Below are positions 40,532 through 49,591 of a stretch of DNA of 64,000 nt, piece by piece. The translations under genes and the position numbers were made by a program. Origin of the DNA: Acidobacteriota bacterium (GTDB lineage: Bacteria > Acidobacteriota > Terriglobia > Terriglobales > Acidobacteriaceae); assembly GCA_021792135.1 (NCBI GenBank), contig JAJYVF010000002.1, positions 124,001 through 188,000 of the forward strand. Direction: 5' to 3'. The notes beneath the pieces are model-generated. The model saw only the letters and a list, made by a program, of their open reading frames with translations. It made no database searches and was not told where the DNA came from. Every line of letters begins with the position of its first letter. Within the stretch, counting starts at the first letter, position 1.

Positions 40532-40802
40532 GAAGGCATGCTATCGCCTTGCGACGGAGAGCTGCGCAGGGGGCTGGCGCGCATCGCGCGGCGAATGCCG
40601 TGGAGCGAGCAGCGGGGACGTCTCGCGCCGGCTTGCACGCAGAAGGAGGCAGTCCGGCGGACAATCCGCGGGCCATGCTGACCGGGTGCAACCGTCCGTG
40701 CGATGATCGCAGAATGCGGGAGAGTGCGGGCGCTCGCAGGGCCGCGCATTCGCATCGCTGAGGGAGTTCTGAGAGCGGCGACAGACGCCGTGGGAGGTGG
40801 AA

Positions 40803-41630
40803 TTGATCCTGTACCGACTGCGCGAGGGCCTGGTGGTGGAGCATGAGGGCAGCTTTCACCGGATCGAGGAGAAGACACTGGACGCACTGCTGGAACGAGC
40901 GGATGTGCACGGGTATCTGGAATCCGCAATCGCGAAGGCTGCAACGGTGACCGCGCCGGATGCGGCGGCGCTGCTGGCGCCGGTCGGGCAGCAGGAGGTG
41001 TGGGCTGCGGGCGTAACCTACTACCGGAGCCGCACCGCGCGTATGGAGGAGTCGAAGGTTTCCGGCGGAGGGAGCTTCTACGACCGTGTGTACGGGGCGA
41101 AGCGGCCGGAGCTCTTCTTCAAGGCGCTGCCGCACAAGGTCGTGGGGCCGCATGCGGCGGTGGCGATCCGGCGCGATGCGAAGTGGTCGGTGCCCGAGCC
41201 GGAGCTCACGCTGCTGGTGAATGCCGCGGGAAAGATCGTCGGCTACACGATCGGAAATGACATGAGCTCGCGCGATATCGAGGGCGAGAACCTTCTGTAT
41301 CTGCCGCAGGCGAAAATCTACGACCGCAGCTGCGCGCTGGGGCCGGGCATTCTGTTCAGCGGCGAGCCTCTGCCCACAGCTACCCGAATCAATCTCGAGA
41401 TCAGCCGGCGCGGCGCGGCCGTGTTCTCAGGGACGACCACGCTCGAAGAGATGAAGCGGAGGCCGGAGGAACTGGTCGAGTACCTGTTCCGCGATCAGAC
41501 CTTCCGGCATGGGTGCTTTCTGCTGACGGGAACTGGCATCGTTCCGCCGGATTCGTTCACGCTGGAGCACGGCGATGAGATCCAGATCGGGATCGAGGGA
41601 ATCGGCGTACTGGCGAACCCCGTCGGTTGA
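40803..41630 (+). CDS. FAH-family hydrolase/dehydratase, probably for 2-keto-3-deoxy-pentonate
   Basis: 275 residues of the fumarylacetoacetate-hydrolase fold. Metal ligands are expected in SVPEPELTLLVNAAGKIVGY and GYTIGNDMSSRDIEGENLLY. The start is unsettled: TTG 40803 has GGGAGG at good distance, while GTG 40797 abuts it. Some FAH-fold enzymes dehydrate 2-keto-3-deoxy-D-xylonate or -arabinonate to 2-oxoglutarate semialdehyde. Given the dehydratase on one side and a semialdehyde dehydrogenase on the other, that role is the best reading. It is divergent from the Gfo/Idh/MocA gene across 270 bases that presumably hold both promoters. Confidence 0.83.
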   Translation: MILYRLREGLVVEHEGSFHRIEEKTLDALLERADVHGYLESAIAKAATVTAPDAAALLAPVGQQEVWAAGVTYYRSRTARMEESKVSGGGSFYDRVYGAKRPELFFKALPHKVVGPHAAVAIRRDAKWSVPEPELTLLVNAAGKIVGYTIGNDMSSRDIEGENLLYLPQAKIYDRSCALGPGILFSGEPLPTATRINLEISRRGAAVFSGTTTLEEMKRRPEELVEYLFRDQTFRHGCFLLTGTGIVPPDSFTLEHGDEIQIGIEGIGVLANPVG

Positions 41631-41665
41631 AGGCAGCGGGCCCGCGAGGAGATGATGGAGACATG

Positions 41666-43189
41666 ATGGACGTACTGATTGACGGCGCATGGCGCGCCGC
41701 GGATGCCGAATCGGAATTTTATGCCGAGAGTCCCGCCACCGGCGAAAGGCTGGATCGCGCTTTTCCTGTGAGCCGCTGGAACGACTGCGATGCGGCGCTG
41801 ACGGCGGCTGCAGACGCCGCCGTGGAGCTCGAGAAGGCTGCGCCGGAGCAGATTGCGGACTTCCTGGAGCTGTATGCGGCGGCGCTGGATGCCTCGGCGG
41901 AGAAGCTGGCGCAGGCCGCGCATGAGGAGACGGCGCTGGCGGTTTCGCCGCGGCTGAAGGATGTGGAGCTCCCGCGAACCACCGATCAGCTGCGGCAGGC
42001 CGCGCGGGCGGCGCGGGAGCAGTCGTGGCGGCAGGTGCGGATCGATGCGCAGCGGAATATCCGCTCGTGCCGCGGGCCCATCGGACCGGTGCTGGTGATG
42101 GGACCGAATAACTTCCCGTTCGCTTACAACGCGGTGAGCGGAGGCGATTTTGCGGCGGCGATGGCGGCGGGAAATCCGGTGATCGGCAAGGCGCACCCGC
42201 TCCATCCTTACACCACCATGCTGCTGGCGCAGGAGGCGCATAAGGCGGTGCTGGCGAGCGGACTGCCGCCGGCAACCGTGCAGATGATCTATCACGTCAG
42301 CGTGGAGAACGGGCTGAAGCTCGCCGGAGATCCGCGGCTGGGAGCGATCGGCTTTACGGGCAGCAAGGGCGCGGGGCTGGAGCTGAAGCGCGCTGCCGAC
42401 GCGGCCGGCAACCCGATTTATCTGGAGATGTCGAGCCTGAACCCGGTGGTCTTTCTTCCGCATGGCATGGAAGAGCATGCGGGCCAGTGGGCCAACCAGC
42501 TGGCGGAAAGCTGCACGGCAGGCGCGGGACAGTTCTGCACGCGGCCCAATCTGGTCTTCCTGCTGGGAAGCGGGGCCGCGGAGAAGTTTCTGCAGGAGCT
42601 TAAGGGGATTTTCGAGGGCCGGACGCCGGCGCCGATGCTGTCCGGAGCGGGACGCGAGCGGCTGCATGCCTCCGTGCGGGCGCTGCGAAAAGCCGGCGCG
42701 GAGTGCGTGACCGGCGGCGAATTTGCGCCCGGCTCGGGATACCGCTATGCCGGCACGCTGCTGCGCCTTCCCGCGGAGCGGTTCATTGCCGGTGCGCGGG
42801 AGTTCCTGCGCGAGGCGTTCGGCAATGAGGTCATGGCGGTGGTCGCGGCCAACGAGGCGGAGCTGGTGGAGGCGCTGGAGCTGCTCGAAGGCTCGCTGAC
42901 GGGAAGCATCTATTCGTCCGAGTCGGGCAGCGATGAGGCGCTCTGCGAGCAGGTAGCGCCCATCCTGCGGCGGAAAGCCGGGCGTCTGCTGAACGACAAG
43001 ATGCCGACGGGCGTGGCGGTGACGGCGGCCATGAACCATGGCGGGCCGTATCCGGCCACGGGACACCCGGGATTTACGGCGGTCGGCCTCCCCCCGGCCA
43101 TCGAGCGTTTCACGGCCCTGCGTTGCTATGACAACGTGCGGGAACACCGGCTGCCCGCGTTCCTGAGGGGCAGCGGCACCGCGGGTTAA
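41666..43189 (+). CDS. 2-oxoglutarate-semialdehyde (2,5-dioxovalerate) dehydrogenase
   Basis: This 507-residue NAD(P)-dependent aldehyde dehydrogenase belongs to the KGSADH branch. ATG 41666 has GGAG five bases upstream; ATG 41663 is the alternative. Visible are the N-terminal VLIDGAWRAADAESEFYAES, the cofactor segment PVLVMGPNNFPFAYN, the glutamate in IYLEMSSLNPVVFLP and the catalytic cysteine in AGAGQFCTRPNLVFL. It would oxidise 2-oxoglutarate semialdehyde to 2-oxoglutarate, the last step of oxidative pentose or sugar-acid breakdown. It follows the FAH-family gene by 35 bases. Confidence 0.88.
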   Translation: MDVLIDGAWRAADAESEFYAESPATGERLDRAFPVSRWNDCDAALTAAADAAVELEKAAPEQIADFLELYAAALDASAEKLAQAAHEETALAVSPRLKDVELPRTTDQLRQAARAAREQSWRQVRIDAQRNIRSCRGPIGPVLVMGPNNFPFAYNAVSGGDFAAAMAAGNPVIGKAHPLHPYTTMLLAQEAHKAVLASGLPPATVQMIYHVSVENGLKLAGDPRLGAIGFTGSKGAGLELKRAADAAGNPIYLEMSSLNPVVFLPHGMEEHAGQWANQLAESCTAGAGQFCTRPNLVFLLGSGAAEKFLQELKGIFEGRTPAPMLSGAGRERLHASVRALRKAGAECVTGGEFAPGSGYRYAGTLLRLPAERFIAGAREFLREAFGNEVMAVVAANEAELVEALELLEGSLTGSIYSSESGSDEALCEQVAPILRRKAGRLLNDKMPTGVAVTAAMNHGGPYPATGHPGFTAVGLPPAIERFTALRCYDNVREHRLPAFLRGSGTAG

Positions 43190-43211
43190 GACTTTTTCTA
43201 CAGGCGAATTG

Positions 43212-43241
43212 TTTACTACGTAACACCGGCGGGGCTATATT
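43212..43241 (+). promoter_or_regulatory. Promoter candidate of the molybdenum hydroxylase operon
   Basis: TTTACT (43212-43217) and TATATT (43236-43241) are 18 bases apart, giving a start near 43248 and a leader of about 28 bases. The -35 lies in GTTTACTACGTAAC, a partial dyad that may be a regulator site. Confidence 0.5.
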
Positions 43242-43275
43242 GACCCATCGGGACTTGACAGAGGGAGCAGGAACC

Positions 43276-43947
43276 ATGTCTGAACGCAGCAAGGATCAGC
43301 CCATGTCGGCAGAGGAACAAGCAAAGGCGTCTTCCGGGCGGAATGGCATCTCGCGCCGCGGTTTCCTGAAAGGTGCGGGCCTGACCGCCGCGGGGACGGC
43401 ACTGCTGGAGGGCGTGCAGGCTTTCAGCAGCGAGACCGAAGCGAAGGAAACCGGTGTCAGGGAATTCGGGCCCGGGCCGGTTCCGGTTCGCCTGCATGTG
43501 AACGGCACCGAGCACACGGTAACGATTGAACCGCGCACCACGCTGGCCGAGGCGCTGCGCATCAATCTGGGGATGACGGGAACCAAGATCGTTTGCGACC
43601 GCGGCAGCTGCTCCGGATGCACGGTATTGCTGGACAAGGTACCGGTGAACAGCTGCATGGTGCTGGCCATGGATGCGGTCGGCCATCACGTAACCACCAT
43701 CGAGGGGATTTCGCAGGGCAGCGAACCGCATCCTGTGCAGGCGGCGTTTGTGAAGCATGACGCGATGCAGTGCGGCTACTGCACCCCGGGGATGGTGATG
43801 AGCTGCGCCGCGCTGCTCGACAGGAATCCGCACCCGACCGAGCAGGATGTGCGCCAGGCTGTCGCCGGCAATCTCTGCCGGTGCGGCACCTACCCCAAAG
43901 TATTTGCCGCCACGCTGGACGCGGCGGGCAGCACGCGCAACGCGTAG
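43276..43947 (+). CDS. Tat-exported [2Fe-2S] subunit of a molybdenum hydroxylase
   Basis: 223 residues from ATG 43276, after GAGGGAGCAGG. A twin-arginine signal is clear (ISRRGFLKGAGLTAAGTALL). The plant-type ferredoxin domain has CDRGSCSGCTVLLDKVPVNSC, and the second [2Fe-2S] domain has CGYCTPG...NLCRCGTYPK. It carries electrons from the molybdenum centre to the FAD subunit. The Tat signal suggests that the whole folded complex is moved to the periplasm with this subunit as carrier, as in the PaoABC/YagTSR aldehyde oxidoreductase. Confidence 0.93.
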   Translation: MSERSKDQPMSAEEQAKASSGRNGISRRGFLKGAGLTAAGTALLEGVQAFSSETEAKETGVREFGPGPVPVRLHVNGTEHTVTIEPRTTLAEALRINLGMTGTKIVCDRGSCSGCTVLLDKVPVNSCMVLAMDAVGHHVTTIEGISQGSEPHPVQAAFVKHDAMQCGYCTPGMVMSCAALLDRNPHPTEQDVRQAVAGNLCRCGTYPKVFAATLDAAGSTRNA

Positions 43948-43959
43948 CGGAGGAGCACC

Positions 43960-46356
43960 ATGACGACACACGTGAAGGAAGACGCCCTGCTTGCGCAGGC
44001 GGCCGATGCTCCCGAGAAGAAGTCCGTGGAGATGCCGGTGGGCGTGCCGGGCTACACGCTCCAGAACGAGACCATTGAGGTGCCGGTAACCGAACCGCCG
44101 GTCTGGCCGATCAATAAGGACCTGAAGTATGTCGGGCATACCGCCGAGCGCTACGATGGACCGGCCAAAGCGAGCGGGCGGGCACGCTATACCTCCGATG
44201 TGCAGTTGCCAGGCATGCTGTATGCAAAGCTCGTGAACGCAACCGTGCCCCACGCCAGGGTGGTTTCCATCGACACTTCGGCGGCCGAGAAACATCCCGG
44301 CGTGAAGGGCGTGCATGTGATCCAGCACATCCTGGGGCCCGCGGTCCTGCGCGATCCCTCGCTGGAGCAGGTGCGGTATCCGGTGGTTCGCTACGCGGGT
44401 CAGCCAGTGGCGGCGGTGGCGGCCATGACGCCTTATGCCGCGGAGGAAGCAGCGAAGCTGGTGAAGGTCCAGTACCAGACGCTGCCGTTCGTCGTGGATC
44501 TGGACAAGGCGCGCGAACCGGATGCTCCCCAGGTCTTCCCCGGAGCCGCCGATCAGGCAGGTTCCGCGGGCGGTGGCGGTGGCCCGCACAATGTCCCGCA
44601 GACGGGGAATATTCATGGCCCATCGATCAAGCGCGTGGGAGATTACGAGCAGGGACTGAAGGATGCCGATGTGGTCGTGGAAGGCCACTACTTGACCCAG
44701 GTGCAGACGCACTCGGCGCTGGAGACGCACGGGGTGGTGGCGGACTGGAAGCCGGACATGCTGACGGTGTGGGCCTCGACCCAGGGAACGGCAAGTGTCC
44801 GCGAGGAGCTGGCCGCGTTCTTCAGGATTCCGCTGTCGCAGGTGCGGGTGATCACCGAGTACATGGGCGGCGGCTTCGGAGCGAAGTTCGGCCCGGGCAA
44901 TCCGGGTGTTGTGGCGGCAGCGCTCTCGCAGAAGACGGGCGCACCGGTGCGGCTGATGCTGGACCGGCGCGAGGAGCACCTGTCGGTAGGCAACCGGCCC
45001 AGTTCCGATCAGAGGATTCGCATCGGCGCGAAGAAGGATGGACCGCTCACCGCGATTCATCTGGTGGCCTACGGAACGGCGGGGTGCGGAACCGGCGCGG
45101 GATGCTCGGGTCCGGCACAGAACCTCTACCAGTACGCGTCTCTGCATACGGAAGAGAACGACGTCTTCATCAATGCCGGACCCGCATCTGCCATGCGGGC
45201 TCCGGGACATCCGCAGGGCGCTTTTGCGCTGGAGCAGACGATGGATGAGCTGGCGGTGAAGCTCAACATGGATCCGCTCGAACTGCGCGACAAGACCGAC
45301 TCGCATCCGGTGCGGCGGGTGGAACGGCAGATTGTGCGGGAGAGCGCGCTGTGGAAGTCACGCAATCCGGTAGCCGGAGCAAGCCAGGGTCCTGTAAAAC
45401 GGGGCATCGGCATGGCACAGTCGGTCTGGTACCGCTTTGTCAACATGAATTCCGCAGCCGAGGTTCGGATTCATCAGGACGGCTCGCTGGAAGTGCTCTC
45501 GGCCGTACAGGACATCGGTTCCGGAATCAAAACCGTGATGGCGCAGATTCTGGCCGAGCAGTTCGGAGTGCCGCCTGCGCAGATTGCTGTGAAGGTCGGG
45601 GACACGAACTATCCCGTAGGACCGAACTCGGGTGGAAGCGTGACGACCCTTTCTCTGACGCCGGCGGTGCGGGATGCGGCGTGGCAGGCTTCGCAGAAAT
45701 TCCTGGCCGATATCGCGCCGGCGCTGGGCTCCTCTCCCGGGGATCTGGTGCTGGTGGGTGGCGAGGTGCGGAGCCGGTCGGACAAATTCCAGCCGCTGAG
45801 CTTCCGGCGCGCGGCGGCCAAAATGAGCAGCGCGCAAATCAGCGTGCAGGCCAGACGCATACCGGATTACGATCCGAAGAATTACCTGACCTACGGCGGC
45901 GTGGATGTGGCCGAGGTGGAGGTCGATACCGAGATTGGACGCATTCGCGTCAAGCGGGTGCTCTCGGTGCACGACTGCGGCCGGCCCATGAATCCCACGC
46001 AGACGATCAGCCAGATCAACGGGGGCGTCATCCAGGGGATTTCCTACACGCTGTTCGAACACCGGCTGCTCGATCCCGGCTACGGCCTGATGGTGAACCC
46101 GGATCTGGATCGGTACAAGATCGCCGGGGCGCTGGAGATCCCCGACATCGACGTAAGGCTGGTGGAAGCCTACATCGGCCAGAGCTCGACGGATGCTTCG
46201 GGCATCGGCGAAGCGGCTGGGGTGGTTTCCATTGGGGCAGCCGTGGGCAATGCGGTGTACAACGCTACCGGAGTCCGCGTCCGGCAAATTCCCATGACAC
46301 CGTCCGTGGTGCTGGCGGCACTGCACGCCGCCCGGCAGGGGGAGGAGATGGCATGA
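43960..46356 (+). CDS. Molybdopterin-binding catalytic subunit (xanthine dehydrogenase family)
   Basis: A 798-residue large subunit. Domain order is typical: AERYDGPAKASGRARYTSDV at the start, then the segment VQTHSALETHGVVADWKPDM, the cofactor-binding EYMGGGFGAKFGPG and PASAMRAPGHPQGAFALEQTMDE, and near the end DASGIGEAAGVVSIGAAVGNA, which holds the catalytic glutamate. It has no signal peptide of its own, so export would rely on the Tat signal of the small subunit. The substrate is probably an aldehyde or heterocycle. It starts 12 bases after the [2Fe-2S] gene. Confidence 0.93.
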   Translation: MTTHVKEDALLAQAADAPEKKSVEMPVGVPGYTLQNETIEVPVTEPPVWPINKDLKYVGHTAERYDGPAKASGRARYTSDVQLPGMLYAKLVNATVPHARVVSIDTSAAEKHPGVKGVHVIQHILGPAVLRDPSLEQVRYPVVRYAGQPVAAVAAMTPYAAEEAAKLVKVQYQTLPFVVDLDKAREPDAPQVFPGAADQAGSAGGGGGPHNVPQTGNIHGPSIKRVGDYEQGLKDADVVVEGHYLTQVQTHSALETHGVVADWKPDMLTVWASTQGTASVREELAAFFRIPLSQVRVITEYMGGGFGAKFGPGNPGVVAAALSQKTGAPVRLMLDRREEHLSVGNRPSSDQRIRIGAKKDGPLTAIHLVAYGTAGCGTGAGCSGPAQNLYQYASLHTEENDVFINAGPASAMRAPGHPQGAFALEQTMDELAVKLNMDPLELRDKTDSHPVRRVERQIVRESALWKSRNPVAGASQGPVKRGIGMAQSVWYRFVNMNSAAEVRIHQDGSLEVLSAVQDIGSGIKTVMAQILAEQFGVPPAQIAVKVGDTNYPVGPNSGGSVTTLSLTPAVRDAAWQASQKFLADIAPALGSSPGDLVLVGGEVRSRSDKFQPLSFRRAAAKMSSAQISVQARRIPDYDPKNYLTYGGVDVAEVEVDTEIGRIRVKRVLSVHDCGRPMNPTQTISQINGGVIQGISYTLFEHRLLDPGYGLMVNPDLDRYKIAGALEIPDIDVRLVEAYIGQSSTDASGIGEAAGVVSIGAAVGNAVYNATGVRVRQIPMTPSVVLAALHAARQGEEMA

Positions 46357-47354
46357 ACAGCTTCGTCTTGGCAGAGTGCACTTCAGTCAGCGCGGCACTT
46401 TCGCAGTTGAACAACGGCGCGGTGGTCAAGGCATCCGGCGTGGACCTGCTGGACCGCATGAAGAACGGCATCGAAGAGCCCCCGAAACTGGTAAATATCC
46501 GGAACATCAGCGAGCTTCGGGGCATCCGCGAGACCGACCAGGGGCTGACGATCGGGCCGCTGACCACACTGGCGGAGATCAGCGGCCATCCCGCGATCCA
46601 GTCGCGGTACCAGATCCTGTCGGACTCCTGCGGACATGCGGCCACTCCTCACATTCGCAACATGGCCACCATAGGCGGAAACCTGCTGCAGCATGTGCAG
46701 TGCTGGTACTACCGCTCGGAGGAGTTCTCCTGCATTCGCAAAGGCAAGGAGTTCTGCTTTGCCTTCGGCGGGCTGAACCAGTACCACGCCATCATGGACT
46801 ACGGCAGCTGCCCGTCGGTGGCGCCCTCTTCGGCGGCCGTGGGGCTGCTCGCACTGAACGCCAGCGTGGAGCTGCAGTCGGCCAGGCGGGGCAAGCGCAC
46901 GGTGGGGATTAAGGAGTTCTACGTGGTGCCGGACGCGAACCCGACCAGGTTCACGGTCATTGAGCCGGACGAGCTGATGACGGCGATCGTGGTTCCCAAA
47001 CCGGCTCCGGGGACGCGCTCGGCCTACCAGAAGTACGGGGAAAAAGAGAGCTTCGACTGGGCGATCGCCGATGCGGGCGTGCTCCTGGAGATGGACGGGG
47101 ACATCTGCCGGCGGGCGGTGATCACGATGGGCGCGGCATCCCCGGTGGTGCGCCGCTCGGCGCAGGCGGAAGCGGCGCTGACCGGGAAGCCCGTCACCGA
47201 GGAAACGGCGCGCGCGGCCGGCCGGGCCTCGGTGGAAGGTGCGCAGCCGCTGTCCATGAACGCTTACAAACTCGATCTCTTTCCGGTTGCGGTGTACCGC
47301 ACGGTGCTGCTGGCAGCCGGGAAAATGGGTCGCGATCCCAGCGCGGCAGCATAG
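46353..47354 (+). CDS. FAD-binding subunit with extra cysteine cluster
   Basis: 333 residues from ATG 46353, which overlaps the previous stop (ATGA). The CO-dehydrogenase-type FAD domain shows LVNIRNISELRGIRETDQGL and ATPHIRNMATIGGNLLQHVQ. Directly after comes a cysteine set (QCWYYR, FSCIRKG, FCFAFGG, YGSCPS) of the kind that binds a [4Fe-4S] cluster in the PaoB/YagS and 4-hydroxybenzoyl-CoA reductase subunits. The C-terminal CODH-type domain closes the chain. It passes electrons to FAD and on to an external acceptor. Confidence 0.92.
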   Translation: MNSFVLAECTSVSAALSQLNNGAVVKASGVDLLDRMKNGIEEPPKLVNIRNISELRGIRETDQGLTIGPLTTLAEISGHPAIQSRYQILSDSCGHAATPHIRNMATIGGNLLQHVQCWYYRSEEFSCIRKGKEFCFAFGGLNQYHAIMDYGSCPSVAPSSAAVGLLALNASVELQSARRGKRTVGIKEFYVVPDANPTRFTVIEPDELMTAIVVPKPAPGTRSAYQKYGEKESFDWAIADAGVLLEMDGDICRRAVITMGAASPVVRRSAQAEAALTGKPVTEETARAAGRASVEGAQPLSMNAYKLDLFPVAVYRTVLLAAGKMGRDPSAAA

Positions 47355-47372
47355 CCGTCGGAGGAGGAAGCT

Positions 47373-47594
47373 ATGAGCACAACGATGGCAAAGCCGGCGC
47401 CGTGCCAGTGTCTCCGTACCAAGAATCCGTACGGAACTACACCGCAGAATGCGGATGACTGGCTGCCCGGCGTGCAGGAGTCTTCGGCGTACTGGTGCCT
47501 GCGGACGATGAGCCCCGCCGGTCCGGACGATCACTACGTGCATCTGGCGCGCTGCGTAAAGGGACGCGCCTGCTACGAAGAACCCGAAAGCTAG
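47373..47594 (+). CDS. Small Cys-rich protein at the end of the hydroxylase operon
   Basis: A 73-residue protein, 18 bases after the FAD-subunit gene and with GGAGGA before its ATG. It holds five cysteines (PCQCLRTKNPYG, YWCLRTM, ARCVKGRACYEE) and two CLRT copies around a Trp/Tyr-rich centre. No signal peptide is seen. No function is known to me. Its place suggests an accessory role for the hydroxylase, such as cluster delivery, assembly or electron transfer. Confidence 0.75.
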   Translation: MSTTMAKPAPCQCLRTKNPYGTTPQNADDWLPGVQESSAYWCLRTMSPAGPDDHYVHLARCVKGRACYEEPES

Positions 47595-47975
47595 CGGAAC
47601 GACCTGACCTGCTGCGCGCCAGGCCCGCTGGCTAGCAGACCTCATCGTTGCCCCGCATGGGACCTGTGTCGCCGGGGTCGATCCGGCGATGCACAAGCCC
47701 GCGCCGGGAACCCACCGCCCCGCGTCCTTCCCGGGTCTGCTGGAGCTTCCGCGCTCCATCTCCTGCTGAGCTTCCTGCTGCTCGGCGGCCACCCCGCTGC
47801 CTGCCTCGGCAACGGCTCACGGCGAACTGACTCCGCGGGCAGGCTCCTGCAATCCGGGCCGGGCGGCCACGGGTGTCCGCCATCGCCCCCTGGCGCGGTG
47901 CTGCTTCCCAGGGAGACTTCGGGGCCGGCCTGGACCGGGCCTCCGGCGGCGGCAGCCGCTTTATGATGAAAGCAA
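47595..47975. other. Intergenic stretch, no gene seen
   Basis: These 381 GC- and CCC-rich bases hold open frames on both strands, but none has a ribosome site or protein-like composition. No T-tract terminator was found for the hydroxylase operon. Confidence 0.4.
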
Positions 47976-48197
47976 ATGCCCTTCCCACTCCGAACCTGCA
48001 GTGTCTGTTCTGAAGAATTCGAGCTGAGGCCGGATAAACCGGGCTATGCCAACCGGTGCCCGGCGTGCAGCGAACCTGAGAATGCCGAGCCGGCGGCGAA
48101 GCGAAGCCTGGATGCCGCTGAGCGCAGGGGCGAAGCAGAGGCCAACGATGCCCGCAGACGGGCGATTCGCGATCTGCTCTACCGCAGGGATAGCTGA
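47976..48197 (+). CDS. Small zinc-ribbon-like protein
   Basis: 73 residues. The N-terminal half has two CxxC knuckles (RTCSVCSEEFEL...NRCPACSEPE) spaced as in a one-zinc ribbon. The C-terminal half is a charged helix (SLDAAERRGEAEANDARRRA) ending RDLLYRRDS. It is probably nucleic-acid- or protein-binding. Specific function and partners are unknown. The ATG at 47976 lacks a strong ribosome site (GAAAGCAA). Confidence 0.65.
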   Translation: MPFPLRTCSVCSEEFELRPDKPGYANRCPACSEPENAEPAAKRSLDAAERRGEAEANDARRRAIRDLLYRRDS

Positions 48198-48253
48198 TTC
48201 ATCGCTGAAGGCGGATTCCGAAGCGACTGACCGGAACCCCGCCTCGCTCAGCC

Positions 48254-49504
48254 CTATTGCCCTGCCGTTGCCGAGACTGTCTCCTGCATGTGGTTGCCGT
48301 GCGGCACCATCACAAGGCAGGTGGGCTTGCCCACGGAGGGATACGGAGCAGCCTGAATACTGCCCAGGGTTCCCGAATTGGGGTCGAGTTCCATCGCTCC
48401 GATGTCGGCACCGAGGTAATCCGAGGCATAGACATAGCGGCCGAGGGCCGGGTCCACGGCGATGCAGGTGGGGCCGGCGGCCTGAGACGTGGTGGAGCCG
48501 TCCGCATTGGCCGAGGGGGCACCGAACGCCTGGTTGACGTTGTATTCGCTCACAGTGCCGCCGTTGTAATTGGTGACATAGATGAATTGATCGCGGGGAT
48601 CCACCACCACTCCGACCGGGAAGGTGCCGGTGGCGAAGGGACCGTTGTTCAGGGGATAGAGGCCTCCGCTGGTCAGGATGTTATACGCGATGAGCTGATT
48701 CTGCGAACTGTCGGTGGCGTAGAGGAAGCGGCTGGTGGGATCGATGGCGATCCCCGTCGGCGTCGATCCGGCCAGATACGGGCTGCCGGCGAGCGGAGAG
48801 AGAACGCCATTCGAGGCGACAGAGAAACCGGAGATCGTTCCCTGGCTCGGGCAGGTCGGCCCCGTGGGCGGGATGGTCGCCGGGTTCGAGGTCGTGGTCA
48901 GATAGGCATTCGTGTTGGTGACATAGACAAAGCTGTCGTTGGGGGTGACGGCGACACCGGAGGGGAAACACTGAACCGGCACGTAGGGCAGGCTTCTGGA
49001 GACGACAGGAGAACCGAGAGCGCCGCTGGAAGCGATGGGATAAACGATCAGGGCGCCGGGACCGGGATTGGTTTCGCTGAACCCGGGACCATAGGAGTCG
49101 ACGACGAAGAGCAGCGTGCCGGTGCTGTTGATGGCAATCGAGCTGGGTCTGCTGCCCGGGGTGATGGTCGGATTGCCCGTCAGGGCCACCTGGCCATCGG
49201 TGCCGATGGTGAAGAGGGCGATGTTATTGCTGTCGCGGTTGGCAACGTAGAGAAACTGCTGATTCGGAGATGCCACCAGCGCGACTGGGTCGTTACCACC
49301 GGAGGAAACCGGCGAACCAACCACCTGGTCAAGCGCGCCGGAGATGTCGTCGACGTGATAGGAGGCAATCTGGCCGCTGGGACTATTGGAGGTGACAAAG
49401 AGATAGTCGATGGTGTTGCTGGGGCTGCATGAGGTAATGCCAAGGCCCAGAACCAGACTCGCTGCGGCGGTCAGGGCAACCTGACCGATTTTTGTCAACT
49501 TCAT
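48254..49504 (-). CDS. Beta-propeller (lactonase-fold) lipoprotein 3
   Basis: 416 residues. The N-terminus MKLTKIGQVALTAAASLVLG ends in a lipobox-like GITSC, so it is probably a lipoprotein. The rest is a seven-bladed propeller of the 6-phosphogluconolactonase/YVTN type, with repeats such as QFLYVANRDSNNIALFTIG and RFLYATDSSQNQLIAYNI. It is the last of three tandem paralogues on this strand, ending 3' of the other two. Despite the family name, enzymatic activity is doubtful; such acidobacterial proteins more likely bind envelope or extracellular ligands. Confidence 0.85.
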   Translation of the reverse strand: MKLTKIGQVALTAAASLVLGLGITSCSPSNTIDYLFVTSNSPSGQIASYHVDDISGALDQVVGSPVSSGGNDPVALVASPNQQFLYVANRDSNNIALFTIGTDGQVALTGNPTITPGSRPSSIAINSTGTLLFVVDSYGPGFSETNPGPGALIVYPIASSGALGSPVVSRSLPYVPVQCFPSGVAVTPNDSFVYVTNTNAYLTTTSNPATIPPTGPTCPSQGTISGFSVASNGVLSPLAGSPYLAGSTPTGIAIDPTSRFLYATDSSQNQLIAYNILTSGGLYPLNNGPFATGTFPVGVVVDPRDQFIYVTNYNGGTVSEYNVNQAFGAPSANADGSTTSQAAGPTCIAVDPALGRYVYASDYLGADIGAMELDPNSGTLGSIQAAPYPSVGKPTCLVMVPHGNHMQETVSATAGQ

Positions 49505-49591
49505 GCTTTTCCTTCGTCCCTTGCGAGAGCTCTTTCTGCTCGCCCCCGCTTGATTCTGAACTTCATTGACGGATGCACTCCTGTCCGGTTC

